Assembly (NCBI RefSeq): GCF_900103405.1 | Contig: NZ_FNHX01000002.1 | Span: 66,496-130,495, forward strand | Direction: 5' to 3' | Source: Polaromonas sp. JS666 | GTDB lineage: Bacteria > Pseudomonadota > Gammaproteobacteria > Burkholderiales > Burkholderiaceae_C | DNA length: 64,000 bases | In this document: positions 47,966 through 58,958 of the stretch, piece after piece | How positions within the stretch are numbered: position 1 is the first letter of the stretch | How the letters are laid out: every line of letters begins with the position of its first letter | Translations under genes and position numbers: made by a program | The notes under the pieces: model-generated | The model's database searches: none | What the model saw: only the letters and a program-made list of their open reading frames with translations | Told to the model about the DNA's origin: nothing

Positions 47966-49162
47966 ATGTCTTTGTTTACCGCTGTCGAAATGGCCCCGCG
48001 TGACCCCATCCTGGGCCTGAATGAGCAGTTCAATGCCGACACCAATCCCAACAAGGTCAACCTGGGCGTGGGCGTGTACTACGACGACAACGGCAAGCTC
48101 CCCTTGCTGCAATGTGTGCAGGCGGCCGAAAAGCAAATGATGGAATCGCCCAAGGCCCGCGGCTACCTGCCGATTGACGGCATCGCCGCCTACGACGCGG
48201 CCGTCAAGGGCCTCGTCTTCGGCGCCGACAGCGAACCGGTCAAGAGCGGCCGCGTCGCCACCGTGCAAGGCATAGGCGGCACGGGCGGCCTCAAGGTGGG
48301 AGCCGACTTCCTCAAAAAGCTCAGCCCCAACGCCAAGGTGCTGATTTCCGACCCAAGCTGGGAAAACCACCGCGCGCTGTTCAGCCAGGCCGGTTTTGTG
48401 GTTGAAAGCTATCCGTACTACGATGCCGCCAAGCGCGGCGTCAACTTCGACGGCATGCTCGCCGCCTTGAACGCCGCGGCCGAAGGCACCATCGTCGTGC
48501 TGCACGCCTGCTGCCACAACCCGACCGGCTACGACATCACCGCGGCCCAGTGGGACCAGGTAATCGCCGCCGTCAAGGCACGCAAGCTCACGCCCTTCCT
48601 CGACATGGCTTACCAGGGCTTCGGCCACGGCATCGCGGAAGACGGCGCCGTCATCGGCAAATTTGTGGCTGCAGGCCTCAGCTTTTTTGTGTCGACCTCG
48701 TTTTCCAAGAGCTTCAGCCTCTACGGCGAACGCGTGGGCGCCCTGTCAGTGCTCTGCGAATCCAAGGAAGAAGCCGACCGCGTGCTGTCGCAGCTCAAGC
48801 TGGTCATTCGCACCAACTACAGCAACCCGCAGATCCACGGCGGCATGGTGGTGGCCACGGTGCTCAATACGCCGGCGCTGCGCGCCCAGTGGGAGCAGGA
48901 ACTGGCGGAAATGCGCGTGCGCATCAAGGCCATGCGCCAAAAGCTCGTGGACGGCCTGAAGGCCGCCGGCGTCAAGCAGGACATGAGCTTCATCACCGCC
49001 CAGATCGGCATGTTCAGCTATTCCGGCCTCAGCAAGGACCAGATGGTGCGCCTGCGCAATGAGTTCGGCGTCTACGGTACTGACACCGGCCGCATGTGCG
49101 TGGCCGCGCTCAACAGCAAGAACATCGACTACGTCTGCGCGGCCATCGCCAAGGTCGTCTGA
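47966..49162 (+). CDS. tyrB: Aspartate/aromatic amino acid aminotransferase
   Basis: 398 residues, class I alpha aminotransferase. PLP lysine Lys248 (STSFSKSFSLYGERVG), HACCHNPTGYDI cofactor loop, and the C-terminal Arg in TDTGRMCVAALN for the substrate carboxylate. Transfers amino groups between aspartate or aromatic amino acids and 2-oxoglutarate. The uvrB-tyrB divergence is common in Burkholderiales. Confidence 0.94.
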   Translation: MSLFTAVEMAPRDPILGLNEQFNADTNPNKVNLGVGVYYDDNGKLPLLQCVQAAEKQMMESPKARGYLPIDGIAAYDAAVKGLVFGADSEPVKSGRVATVQGIGGTGGLKVGADFLKKLSPNAKVLISDPSWENHRALFSQAGFVVESYPYYDAAKRGVNFDGMLAALNAAAEGTIVVLHACCHNPTGYDITAAQWDQVIAAVKARKLTPFLDMAYQGFGHGIAEDGAVIGKFVAAGLSFFVSTSFSKSFSLYGERVGALSVLCESKEEADRVLSQLKLVIRTNYSNPQIHGGMVVATVLNTPALRAQWEQELAEMRVRIKAMRQKLVDGLKAAGVKQDMSFITAQIGMFSYSGLSKDQMVRLRNEFGVYGTDTGRMCVAALNSKNIDYVCAAIAKVV

Positions 49163-49746
49163 TTTCCCTGCCGATCTCTCTTCCTCCCAGCCCGGATGGT
49201 TTCATCCGGGACGCCCTGCAAAACCGCCACAACCAGCGCATCCTGCAGCAGCTACCCGCCCTGGGCCTGCCGGATGCCTGGCTGGTCGCGGGTTGCCTGT
49301 TCCAGACGGTCTGGAATGTGCGCTCGGGCAATTCGCCCGAAGCCCATATCAAGGACTATGACCTGTTCTACTTCGACCCCGCCGACCTTTCGGAGGCGGC
49401 CGAGGCCCGGGTCCATGCGCGGGTCCAGTCCACTTTTGCCGATCTGGGCATCACGGTGGAAGCAAAAAACCAGGCCCGGGTCCATACCTGGTACCAGGAC
49501 TACTTCGGCTTTCCCTACCCTGCCCTGCGCAGTTCCCGGGACGGCATAGACCGTTTCCTGGTCACCAGCACCTGCGTGGGCCTGCAAGCCGGCGCTTCAG
49601 GCCTGGCGCTTTACGCGCCCAACAGCCTGGACGAGCTCTACCAGGGCCGGCTCAGCCCGAACCCGCTGTGCCCGCACCGGCCACTGTTTGAGAAAAAAGC
49701 CAGCGCCTACCAGGAACGCTGGCCCTGGCTGCAAATCCAGGCTTGA
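49096..49746 (+). CDS. Nucleotidyltransferase family protein (NTP_transf_6 type)
   Basis: The conserved domain begins near RDALQNRHNQRILQQLPALG, with LPDAWLVAGCLFQTVWNVR and HIKDYDLFYFDPADLSE, the nucleotidyltransferase DxD-like pair, and ends YAPNSLDELYQGRLSPNP. The only standard start codon in frame is GTG 49096, which lies inside tyrB; otherwise a CTG/ATT near 49160 must be used, so the N terminus is uncertain. Reaction unknown. Follows tyrB directly. Confidence 0.7.
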   Translation: MRGRAQQQEHRLRLRGHRQGRLISLPISLPPSPDGFIRDALQNRHNQRILQQLPALGLPDAWLVAGCLFQTVWNVRSGNSPEAHIKDYDLFYFDPADLSEAAEARVHARVQSTFADLGITVEAKNQARVHTWYQDYFGFPYPALRSSRDGIDRFLVTSTCVGLQAGASGLALYAPNSLDELYQGRLSPNPLCPHRPLFEKKASAYQERWPWLQIQA

Positions 49747-49757
49747 TCCGGGTTTGA

Positions 49758-50612
49758 TTAGCCCCAGACCGCAGAGCGCATCGAAATCGAACCAGCCTGG
49801 AAGCTGGTATTGAAAAAGCGCATGGGCTCCTTGCCGTCGGCAGCGCCGGCCGCATACAGCAAGGGCAGGTAGTGCTCATAAGTGGGGTGGGCCATTTTGG
49901 CGACCTGGCCCAGCTTCTGGAAGTTCTGCAGCGCATCGAGGTTGCCCTGCTGCAGATAGCCGCCCGTGATCTGGTCGAATTCCAGCGCCCAGTCATAGGC
50001 CTGGTTGCCGGCCGCGCCGCGCTGCATCTGGCGCAAGTTGTGCACGATGTTGCCGCTGGCCACGACCAGCACCCCGCGCTCACGCAAGGCCTTGAGCTGC
50101 TTGGCCAGCGCATAGTGGTCCTCGGGCGCGCGGCCGTAGTCCATGCTGAGCTGGATCACCGGGATGTCCGCGTCCGGGAACATGGGCTTGAGCACCGACC
50201 AGGCGCCATGGTCCAGCCCCCACTCGCTTTCGTCCAGCCCCAGCGGCGCCGAGGCCCGCTGGCGTACCAACTGGCTGATGGCCTGCGCGGCGGCCGGGTC
50301 GCCCGGCGCCGGGTATTGCTGGTCGAACAGCTCCTGCGGAAAACCACCGAAATCGTGGATGGTCTTGGGCTTGTCCATGGCGGTCAGCCACCAGCCTTCG
50401 GTCAGCCAATGGGCGGAAATACACAAAATCAGCTGCGGCCTGGGGTATTTGGCCCCAAATTCGGCGCCCAGCGCCTGCCAGCTGCGCCGGTATTCGTTGT
50501 CGCCGATGGCATTCATGGGACTGCCGTGGCCCACAAAAACCACCGGCATCCTGTCGGATTTCTTCAGGGAGGCGATTCGGTCCAGCGCCGAGGCGTCGAT
50601 GGTGGGGAGCAT
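49758..50612 (-). CDS. Class III extradiol ring-cleavage dioxygenase (4,5-DOPA dioxygenase/YgiD type)
   Basis: 284 residues from ATG 50612. Probable metal and catalytic residues: His29 (VFVGHGSPMNAI), His68 (LCISAHWLTEG), His135 (GLDHGAWSVLKPMF) and His191 (SGNIVHNLR). Matches LigB-superfamily DODA/YgiD proteins, which open catecholic rings. No aromatic-degradation genes adjacent, so the natural substrate is uncertain. Confidence 0.88.
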   Translation of the reverse strand: MLPTIDASALDRIASLKKSDRMPVVFVGHGSPMNAIGDNEYRRSWQALGAEFGAKYPRPQLILCISAHWLTEGWWLTAMDKPKTIHDFGGFPQELFDQQYPAPGDPAAAQAISQLVRQRASAPLGLDESEWGLDHGAWSVLKPMFPDADIPVIQLSMDYGRAPEDHYALAKQLKALRERGVLVVASGNIVHNLRQMQRGAAGNQAYDWALEFDQITGGYLQQGNLDALQNFQKLGQVAKMAHPTYEHYLPLLYAAGAADGKEPMRFFNTSFQAGSISMRSAVWG

Positions 50613-50826
50613 ATTGTTGTTTCCTGTTCGCGAAGTACGGCATCGGAGCGGGCAAAACCGCCGGCCGGGAGGCAAAATAGTAAGTGTTCCTTCAATTCCG
50701 CAGGTGGCGGCGGTTTATCGCAAAAACAAGCCCGGCCGCCGCCTCGTGGTGCTTTGGCACCAAAGCCGTGAAAAGAGCCCGGAATTGGTGGTTTTCCTCA
50801 AAACAGTGCGGCCAGCCCCTGTTATA

Positions 50827-50837
50827 TTGCACTGCAA
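50827..50837. promoter_or_regulatory. PhaR-like TGC palindrome upstream of phaZ
   Basis: TTGCA-C-TGCAA, perfect 5-bp arms, 61 bases before the phaZ start and overlapping a TATATT -10-like hexamer at 50823. TGC-rich palindromes of this form are bound by PhaR repressors of PHB granule genes. Motif match only. Confidence 0.45.
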
Positions 50838-50897
50838 CATACTACGATTTACCTGTCATAACGACATCACAACGACATAACCCAAGGTTGACCCCCG

Positions 50898-52271
50898 ATG
50901 CTGTACCAAGTCTATGAAACCCAGCGCACCTTGATGGAGCCCTTTGTCGACTTCGCGCAGGCCGCCGCCAAGCTCTACGGCAACCCCCTGTCGCCCCTCG
51001 GGCAAAACCCCTTTGCCCAGCGCGTGGCCGCCGGCTACAGCCTGATCTACCGGCTGGGCAAGGACTACGAAAAACCGGCTTTTGACATCCGCACCGTCGA
51101 CGTCAACGGCACCGAGGTCAGCATCCACGAACGCGTGGAAATCGATAAACCCTTTTGCGAACTGCGCCGCTTCAAGCGTTTCACCGACGACCCGGCCACG
51201 CTGACGGGCCTGAAGGGCGAACCCGCGGTGCTGATCGTGGCACCGCTGTCCGGCCACTACGCCACCTTGCTGCGCGACACCGTGCGCACCATGCTCAAGG
51301 ACCACAAGGTCTACATCACCGACTGGAAAAACGCGCGCACCGTTCCGCTGTCCGACGGCTCCTTTCACCTGGACGACTACGTCAACTACGTGCAGGAATT
51401 CATCCGCCACATCCAGGGCATTTACGGCAATTGCCACGTCATCAGCGTGTGCCAGCCCACCGTGCCGGTGCTCGCGGCGGTGTCGCTGATGGCCTCCCGC
51501 GGCGAAACCACGCCGCTGAGCATGACCATGATGGGCGGCCCCATCGATGCGCGCAAGTCGCCGACCGCCGTCAACAACCTGGCCATGAACAAGAGCTACG
51601 AGTGGTTTGAGAACAATGTGATCTACCGCGTGCCCAGCAACTTCCCGGGCGCCGGGCGCCGCGTCTACCCCGGCTTTTTGCAGCACACCGGCTTCGTCGC
51701 GATGAACCCCGACCGCCACGCCAGCAGCCACTACGACTACTTCAAGGACCTGATCAAGGGCGACGACGCCAGCGCCGAGGCGCACCGCAAGTTCTACGAC
51801 GAATACAACGCCGTGCTCGACATGGACGCCGATTACTACCTGGACACCATCAAGACGGTGTTCCAGGAGTTCAAGCTGGTCAACGGCACCTGGGACGTCA
51901 AAAACGTGGACGGGGAACTGGAGCGCGTGCGGCCCCAGGACATCAAGACCACGGCCCACTTCACCGTCGAGGGCGAACTGGACGACATCTCCGGCTCAGG
52001 CCAGACCGAGGCGGCCCACAGCCTTTGCCACAACATCCCCAAGGCCTTGCAAAAGCACCTGGAAGTCAAGGGTGCGGGCCATTACGGCATCTTCAGCGGC
52101 CGCCGCTGGCGCGAGATCGTCTACCCGCAGGTCAAGGCCTTTATCCAGGCGAACAACCGGCCTTCGGCTCCAGCCAAACGGGCAGCGGCGGCAAAAACCA
52201 CCGCAAAATCCACGGCCAAGTCCGCTGCAAAGCCGGCGGCCAAAAAGACGGCGCGCGGCAAACAAGCCTGA
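50898..52271 (+). CDS. phaZ: Intracellular polyhydroxybutyrate depolymerase
   Basis: 457 residues. Family-typical start MLYQVYETQRTLMEPFVDFA. Catalytic Cys185 in HVISVCQPTVPVLAAV, Asp362 or 363 in GELDDISGSG, His395 in KGAGHYGIFSGRRWR, as in the Ralstonia PhaZ1 Cys-Asp-His type. Mobilises native PHB granules. The last 33 residues form a Lys/Ala-rich tail (AKTTAKSTAKSAAKPAAKKT) not needed for the fold, reminiscent of histone H1 or PhaM, perhaps for DNA or granule contact. Confidence 0.93.
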   Translation: MLYQVYETQRTLMEPFVDFAQAAAKLYGNPLSPLGQNPFAQRVAAGYSLIYRLGKDYEKPAFDIRTVDVNGTEVSIHERVEIDKPFCELRRFKRFTDDPATLTGLKGEPAVLIVAPLSGHYATLLRDTVRTMLKDHKVYITDWKNARTVPLSDGSFHLDDYVNYVQEFIRHIQGIYGNCHVISVCQPTVPVLAAVSLMASRGETTPLSMTMMGGPIDARKSPTAVNNLAMNKSYEWFENNVIYRVPSNFPGAGRRVYPGFLQHTGFVAMNPDRHASSHYDYFKDLIKGDDASAEAHRKFYDEYNAVLDMDADYYLDTIKTVFQEFKLVNGTWDVKNVDGELERVRPQDIKTTAHFTVEGELDDISGSGQTEAAHSLCHNIPKALQKHLEVKGAGHYGIFSGRRWREIVYPQVKAFIQANNRPSAPAKRAAAAKTTAKSTAKSAAKPAAKKTARGKQA

Positions 52272-52326
52272 AGGCCTGTACGGCACGGCCGGGCCGCAAG
52301 GCCGTGACTGGTAGGACAATAGGCCG

Positions 52327-52983
52327 GTGAGCTCCCCTACCGACTTGCGCCTTTTTGAGCGCCTCAACGCCGCCCTGCCCCAGACCCAGTGCACCCGCTG
52401 CGGCTACCCCGACTGCGCGGCCTACGCGCAGGCCATGGCCGCGGGCGAGGCCGCCATCAACCAATGCCCGCCGGGCGGCGCCGAAGGCGTGCGGCGCCTT
52501 TCGGCCATCACCGGCCTGCCCGCCCTGCCCCTGAACCCCGCCAACGGTACGGAAGGCCCGCGCGCCCTGGCCATCATCGACGAGAACTGGTGCATAGGCT
52601 GCACCCTGTGCCTCAAGGCTTGCCCGACCGACGCCATCATGGGCAGCAACAAGATGATGCACACCGTGATCGAGCCCTGGTGCACGGGCTGCGAGCTGTG
52701 CATCCCGGTGTGCCCGGTCGATTGCATCAGCCTGGAAAACGTCACCGGCTCGCGCACCGGCTGGCAAGCCTGGTCGCAGCAGGAGGCCGACACGGCCAAG
52801 GCGCGCTATGCAGGCCATCAGGCCCGGCAGAAGAAAGAAGACGGCAAGCCCACCGGTTCAACACCCGTGGCGCCGACGGCCTCCGCCGCACGCCCCGAAA
52901 CCGACCCCGCCGTAGTGGACCGCAAACGCGCCGTGATCGAAGCCGCGCTGGCCCGGGCCCGGGCGCAGCGCACACAAGAGTAA
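52327..52983 (+). CDS. rnfB: RnfB-like electron transport ferredoxin (orphan)
   Basis: 218 residues from GTG 52327. N-terminal Fe-S module QTQCTRCGYPDCAAYAQAM, then two [4Fe-4S] ferredoxin motifs (CIGCTLCLKACPTDAIMG, CTGCELCIPVCPVDCISL), and an Ala-rich variable tail. The hydrophobic N-terminal helix of true RnfB is missing and no other rnf genes are near, so this is the soluble, orphan form found in Burkholderiales. Role in electron transfer is inferred. Confidence 0.85.
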   Translation: MSSPTDLRLFERLNAALPQTQCTRCGYPDCAAYAQAMAAGEAAINQCPPGGAEGVRRLSAITGLPALPLNPANGTEGPRALAIIDENWCIGCTLCLKACPTDAIMGSNKMMHTVIEPWCTGCELCIPVCPVDCISLENVTGSRTGWQAWSQQEADTAKARYAGHQARQKKEDGKPTGSTPVAPTASAARPETDPAVVDRKRAVIEAALARARAQRTQE

Positions 52984-52992
52984 GCCCGCTTT

Positions 52993-53459
<467 letters not shown>

Positions 53460-53463
<4 letters not shown>

Positions 53464-53741
53464 GAGGAAGCCGCCTCCCTGCGGCCGGAAAGATAAACCA
53501 CGCCGGCAGGGCCGGCGCTTTCAAGATGCTCGGTGCCCGCCGCAAGGCGGAACACATCGCCGGGCCTGTAGGTTGTCGCAACGCCAGCCACAGTCAAGGT
53601 GATCTCACCCTCAAGAATGAAGGCCCGCGCATCAAAAGGATGCTGATGCTCGGCGAGGCTGTAGCCCACCGCCCGTTCCACCCGCACTGCGGCGGCAAAA
53701 CCGTCACGCTGCAAGCCGGATTCAAATTCCTGTTGGTCCAT
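53460..53741 (-). CDS. Small cupin protein
   Basis: 93 residues, a single cupin barrel: [20 protein letters not shown] and [20 protein letters not shown], with His/His/Glu-type metal ligands. No catalytic partner domain. Translationally coupled to the VOC gene (ATGA overlap at 53460-53463). Function in the propionate operon unknown. Confidence 0.8.
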
Positions 53742-53762
53742 GGCGCACTCCTCTGGCTACCC

Positions 53763-55811
53763 TCAGACAAATTCCACGATGGGCTGGTCCACACTCAGCG
53801 ACTCGCCCTTGGCGGCCAGCACTTTTCCGACCACGCCGTCCGCAATGGCGAACAGCACGTTTTCCATCTTCATGGCTTCAATCACCGCCACGCGCTCACC
53901 GGCCTGCACCTTCTGGCCGACCTGCACCGCCACGTCCACCAGCAGGCCTGGCATGGGCGACAGCACATAGCGGCTCATGTCGGGCGGCGCCTTGTAGGGC
54001 ATCAGGGCATGGAGCTGCGCCGCGCGCGGCGTCAGTACCAGCGCGTCCAACCGTGTGCCGTTATGGGCAATACGGATGGCCAGCGGGTTACGACCGACAC
54101 CGCGCTCAACTTGCGCGGCAAAAGGCTGGCCGTTGGCGGTGCCGCGAATGCGCGCGCCGCCCAGATGCCAGTTGCTGCAGATCTCATAACTCCTGGCACC
54201 TACCTCCACCGTGCCGGAACCGGTTTGCGCCTGGTAGTCGCCCACCGTCACCGGGTGCGGCGTGTTCTGCCCCGCCGCTCCCAGGCTGACGACGACGAAC
54301 TCTTCGCCCACCGTGACGCCATGGCCCGGCAATTGGCCGCTGATGCCGGCCGCACGGCCCAGCATGCGGCGATTCACGTAGGCCGCCAGCGCCAGCAGAA
54401 AGGACGGGTCCTCATGCGGCACATCTTCGGCCTGGAAACCCTTGGCGTAGTTCTCGGCGATAAAACCGGTGTTGAAATCGCCCGCGACAAATTTGGGATG
54501 CGCCAGCAAGGCCGCCTGGAAGGGAATGTTGCTCGAGATGCCGCGGATCACAAAACCATTGAGCGCCTCGCGCATTTTGGCGATGGCTTCCTTGCGGTCC
54601 TTACCGTGCACGATGAGCTTGGCGATCATCGAGTCGTAAAACATCGGGATCTCGCCGCCGTCCTCCACGCCGGTGTCGACACGCACGCCGTACAGCTGCG
54701 CGGTGTCGGCCGCGAACATGGTTTCCTTGGGCGGCTGGAAGCGCACCAGCCGGCCGGTGGAAGGCAGGAAGCTGCGGAAAGGGTCTTCGGCATTGATGCG
54801 GCATTCAATCGCCCAGCCATTGCGCTGCACGTCCTTCTGCGCGATCGGCAGCTTCTCGCCGGCGGCCACGCGGATCATCAGCTCCACCAGGTCCAGCCCG
54901 GTGATGCATTCCGTCACCGGGTGCTCCACCTGCAGGCGGGTGTTCATTTCGAGGAAATAAAAGCTCTGGTCCTTGCCGACCACAAACTCCACCGTGCCGG
55001 CGCTCTGGTACTTCACCGCCTTGGCCAGCGCCACCGCTTGCTCGCCCATGGCCTTGCGTGTCGCGTCGCTGATAAAAGGCGACGGCGCCTCTTCAATCAC
55101 CTTCTGGTGGCGCCGCTGGATCGAGCATTCGCGTTCGTTGAGGTAGACCACATTGCCGTGGCTGTCGCCCAGCAGCTGGATTTCGATGTGGCGAGGTTCC
55201 TCCACAAACTTCTCGATAAAGACGCGGTCGTCGCCAAAGCTGTTGCGCGCCTCGTTGCGGCAGGAGGTAAAACCTTCCAGGGCCTCTTTGTCATTAAAAG
55301 CCACACGCAAGCCCTTGCCGCCACCGCCCGCGCTGGCCTTGATCATCACCGGGTAACCAATGCCTTTGGCGATCTCCACGGCCTTCTCGGCGCTGTCAAT
55401 CGCGTCGTTCACGCCGGGGATGCAGTTGACACCCGCCGCGCCGGCCAGCTTTTTGGACTCGATCTTGTCGCCCATGGCGGCAATCGAATAATGCTTGGGG
55501 CCTATGAAGACAATCCCTTCTTCTTCGACCCGCTTGGCAAAACCCGCGTTCTCGCTCAGGAAGCCGTAGCCGGGGTGCACCGCCTGCGCGCCCGTCTGCT
55601 TGCACGCCGCGATGATCTTGTCGGCCTGCAAATAGCTGTCGCGGCTGGGCGCCGGGCCTATGTTGACGGCCTCATCGGCAAGCTCGACGTGGCGCGCGTC
55701 CTTGTCGGCATCGGAATACACGGCGACGGTCTGGATGCCCATCTTGCGGGCGGTCTTGATGACCCGGCAGGCGATTTCACCTCGATTGGCGATCAGTATT
55801 TTCTTGAACAT
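53763..55811 (-). CDS. pccA: Propionyl-CoA/acetyl-CoA carboxylase alpha (biotin) subunit
   Basis: 682 residues. Biotin carboxylase domain (MFKKILIANRGEIACRVIKT, ATP-grasp KASAGGGGKGLRV, EMNTRLQVEHPVTE), linker, and C-terminal biotinyl domain with the biotin lysine Lys648 (VIEAMKMENVLF). With PccB it carboxylates propionyl-CoA to methylmalonyl-CoA. Separated from pccB by a YwqG-like gene. Confidence 0.95.
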   Translation of the reverse strand: MFKKILIANRGEIACRVIKTARKMGIQTVAVYSDADKDARHVELADEAVNIGPAPSRDSYLQADKIIAACKQTGAQAVHPGYGFLSENAGFAKRVEEEGIVFIGPKHYSIAAMGDKIESKKLAGAAGVNCIPGVNDAIDSAEKAVEIAKGIGYPVMIKASAGGGGKGLRVAFNDKEALEGFTSCRNEARNSFGDDRVFIEKFVEEPRHIEIQLLGDSHGNVVYLNERECSIQRRHQKVIEEAPSPFISDATRKAMGEQAVALAKAVKYQSAGTVEFVVGKDQSFYFLEMNTRLQVEHPVTECITGLDLVELMIRVAAGEKLPIAQKDVQRNGWAIECRINAEDPFRSFLPSTGRLVRFQPPKETMFAADTAQLYGVRVDTGVEDGGEIPMFYDSMIAKLIVHGKDRKEAIAKMREALNGFVIRGISSNIPFQAALLAHPKFVAGDFNTGFIAENYAKGFQAEDVPHEDPSFLLALAAYVNRRMLGRAAGISGQLPGHGVTVGEEFVVVSLGAAGQNTPHPVTVGDYQAQTGSGTVEVGARSYEICSNWHLGGARIRGTANGQPFAAQVERGVGRNPLAIRIAHNGTRLDALVLTPRAAQLHALMPYKAPPDMSRYVLSPMPGLLVDVAVQVGQKVQAGERVAVIEAMKMENVLFAIADGVVGKVLAAKGESLSVDQPIVEFV

Positions 55812-55829
55812 AAGCTCTCTCTATCGGGG

Positions 55830-56516
55830 TCAGCGATTGATAAACATGGAATAGACCGGTGGACTTTGTGAGTGATCAACAAACACATAGGCGGTGCCGT
55901 CCGAGCAGAAGTTGGCGACCTCGGCCGTGCCGCCGCCTTCCAGTTCCACCCAGTTGTCGATTTGCAGCAGCATCCTGCCGGGCGGGCTTTGCTGCACACC
56001 ATTGGCCGTCCAATAGGGAACGCCCCCGCTCTTGGTACGCCAGGCGCTCGCCCAGTTGTGCGGATGCGCAACTTCCTCAGGCAACTGAAAATAGCGGGTA
56101 TCGTCGTAGAACGCATCCTCAAGCTCGGGCGGCGCGCCGTCGTCGTCAGCACGCCAGCTCACGACGCCCAGCTCGGGCAGCACGGCCGGCGGTCCGTCCT
56201 TGGAATCAGTCGGCGGCTCGGTGGCCAGCGCGCCCAGTTCGCTTCGCGGCACCGTGAAAGCGGTGTTGGCGCCGGCATCAAGCTCCCAGAAGCTGCAGAC
56301 GCTGTCCCACTCGCACTTGAAAAGAAACAGCACTTCGCCATCGGCGAGCGGCAGCTCGGGCGCGGCGGCCGGCAGCTGCGCAAGATGGCTCATGGGCCGC
56401 CCGCACTCCTTGCAGACGGGCCAAAGGCGCACCGGCAGCCCCCAGGGCAGGCCGCCCAGCTTGGGCACCAGGCCGGGCGCCGCGCCTGCGCGGAATCGGG
56501 GGTAGTGGCTGATCAC
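55830..56516 (-). CDS. YwqG-like (DUF1963) protein
   Basis: 228 residues with the YwqG pattern PKLGGLPWGLPVRLWPVCKE, CGRPMSHLAQL, LFKCEWDSVCSFWELDAG and GGGTAEVANFCSDGTAYVFV. CxxC-type cysteine pairs suggest a metal or fold cross-link. No known biochemical role. Inserted between pccB and pccA with short gaps (7 and 18 bases), so it is part of the same transcript. Confidence 0.7.
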   Translation of the reverse strand: MISHYPRFRAGAAPGLVPKLGGLPWGLPVRLWPVCKECGRPMSHLAQLPAAAPELPLADGEVLFLFKCEWDSVCSFWELDAGANTAFTVPRSELGALATEPPTDSKDGPPAVLPELGVVSWRADDDGAPPELEDAFYDDTRYFQLPEEVAHPHNWASAWRTKSGGVPYWTANGVQQSPPGRMLLQIDNWVELEGGGTAEVANFCSDGTAYVFVDHSQSPPVYSMFINR

Positions 56517-56523
56517 GGCGCGC

Positions 56524-58056
<1,533 letters not shown>

Positions 58057-58085
58057 GGTGTGTTCCGCGATTGGACGATGAGAAT

Positions 58086-58958
58086 TTAACGGGCTGATTC
58101 AAACAAAAGGCGCGCGGCGGCCTGGCTCATGCGGCGCGAGTCGTGCCCCACGCCCGGCACGGTGACGCGCTCCCAGGCCAGGGGCGCGCCCAGCTTTTGC
58201 GCCTGCGCCTGGGCCTGCGCGAAGAAGTTGCTGCCGCGCTCGAATCGGTTCACGCCCTGGGCCGTGGCCTGCCTGGCCTTGGGCAGGTTGGCCGCGTCGG
58301 TCTGGATATCGGCCTCGCCGAGCAGCACGACCAGCTTGCGCGCAAAGACCTGTTTGAGCTTGTCGGGGCTGACGATGCCCTCATTGAGCGCATAAGGAAA
58401 CTTGTCGTCCATGGCGCCGGGGTAGCTGGGCATGGTGTAGCTGCCGGCGTTGGCCGCCACCGCGACGGACACGCGCGGCGCCTCCGTCAACAGCATGAAG
58501 CGGTGCACGAACTGCCCGCCCGCCGAATGGCCGAACAGCAGGTAGTCGGGTGCCGACAGCCCTTCATCGGCGCGGACAAAATCAAACAAGTGCTCGACGA
58601 TCTGGAAGGACCACTGGCTGCGGTCGCGGCCTTCGATGCCGCCCATGTTGAACAGCCGCGAGGGAAAGCGCGCCTCGTCGAATTCGGGGGCCAACACGAT
58701 GAGCTTGTTTTTCTCGGCAAAAGGCAGCCAGTTGTCGCGCATGCGCGAGCCCTGGCGCTCCATGCCGTGGATCACCATCATCACCCGGGCATCGGACCCG
58801 GCGCTGCGCGCCTTGTAGTAATACACGGTGACGGGCTTGTCCGCGAAAAAGCCTCTGTCGGTGAAGACAAAGCTGCCCGGCTCGCCGGCCGGCAGGCCAC
58901 CGGCCCAGGCGAAGCAGGCCTGCAAAAGCAATGCGCAAAAGATGGCCGCCTTTTTCAT
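58086..58958 (-). CDS. Secreted alpha/beta hydrolase (esterase/poly(3HB)-type)
   Basis: 290 residues from ATG 58958, signal peptide ending near ACFAWAGG. Nucleophile elbow [15 protein letters not shown] (Ser), oxyanion-type [11 protein letters not shown], catalytic His in [13 protein letters not shown]. Overlaps the meaB stop by four bases (ATGA). Probably a periplasmic esterase or depolymerase; whether it takes part in propionate metabolism is unclear. Confidence 0.82.
   Translation of the reverse strand: MKKAAIFCALLLQACFAWAGGLPAGEPGSFVFTDRGFFADKPVTVYYYKARSAGSDARVMMVIHGMERQGSRMRDNWLPFAEKNKLIVLAPEFDEARFPSRLFNMGGIEGRDRSQWSFQIVEHLFDFVRADEGLSAPDYLLFGHSAGGQFVHRFMLLTEAPRVSVAVAANAGSYTMPSYPGAMDDKFPYALNEGIVSPDKLKQVFARKLVVLLGEADIQTDAANLPKARQATAQGVNRFERGSNFFAQAQAQAQKLGAPLAWERVTVPGVGHDSRRMSQAAARLLFESAR

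Noticed and set aside
50751..50766. GCTTTGG-CA-CCAAAGC inverted repeat upstream of phaZ
   Set aside because: The 2-base loop makes an RNA hairpin unlikely and no regulator is suggested; it may be a chance palindrome.
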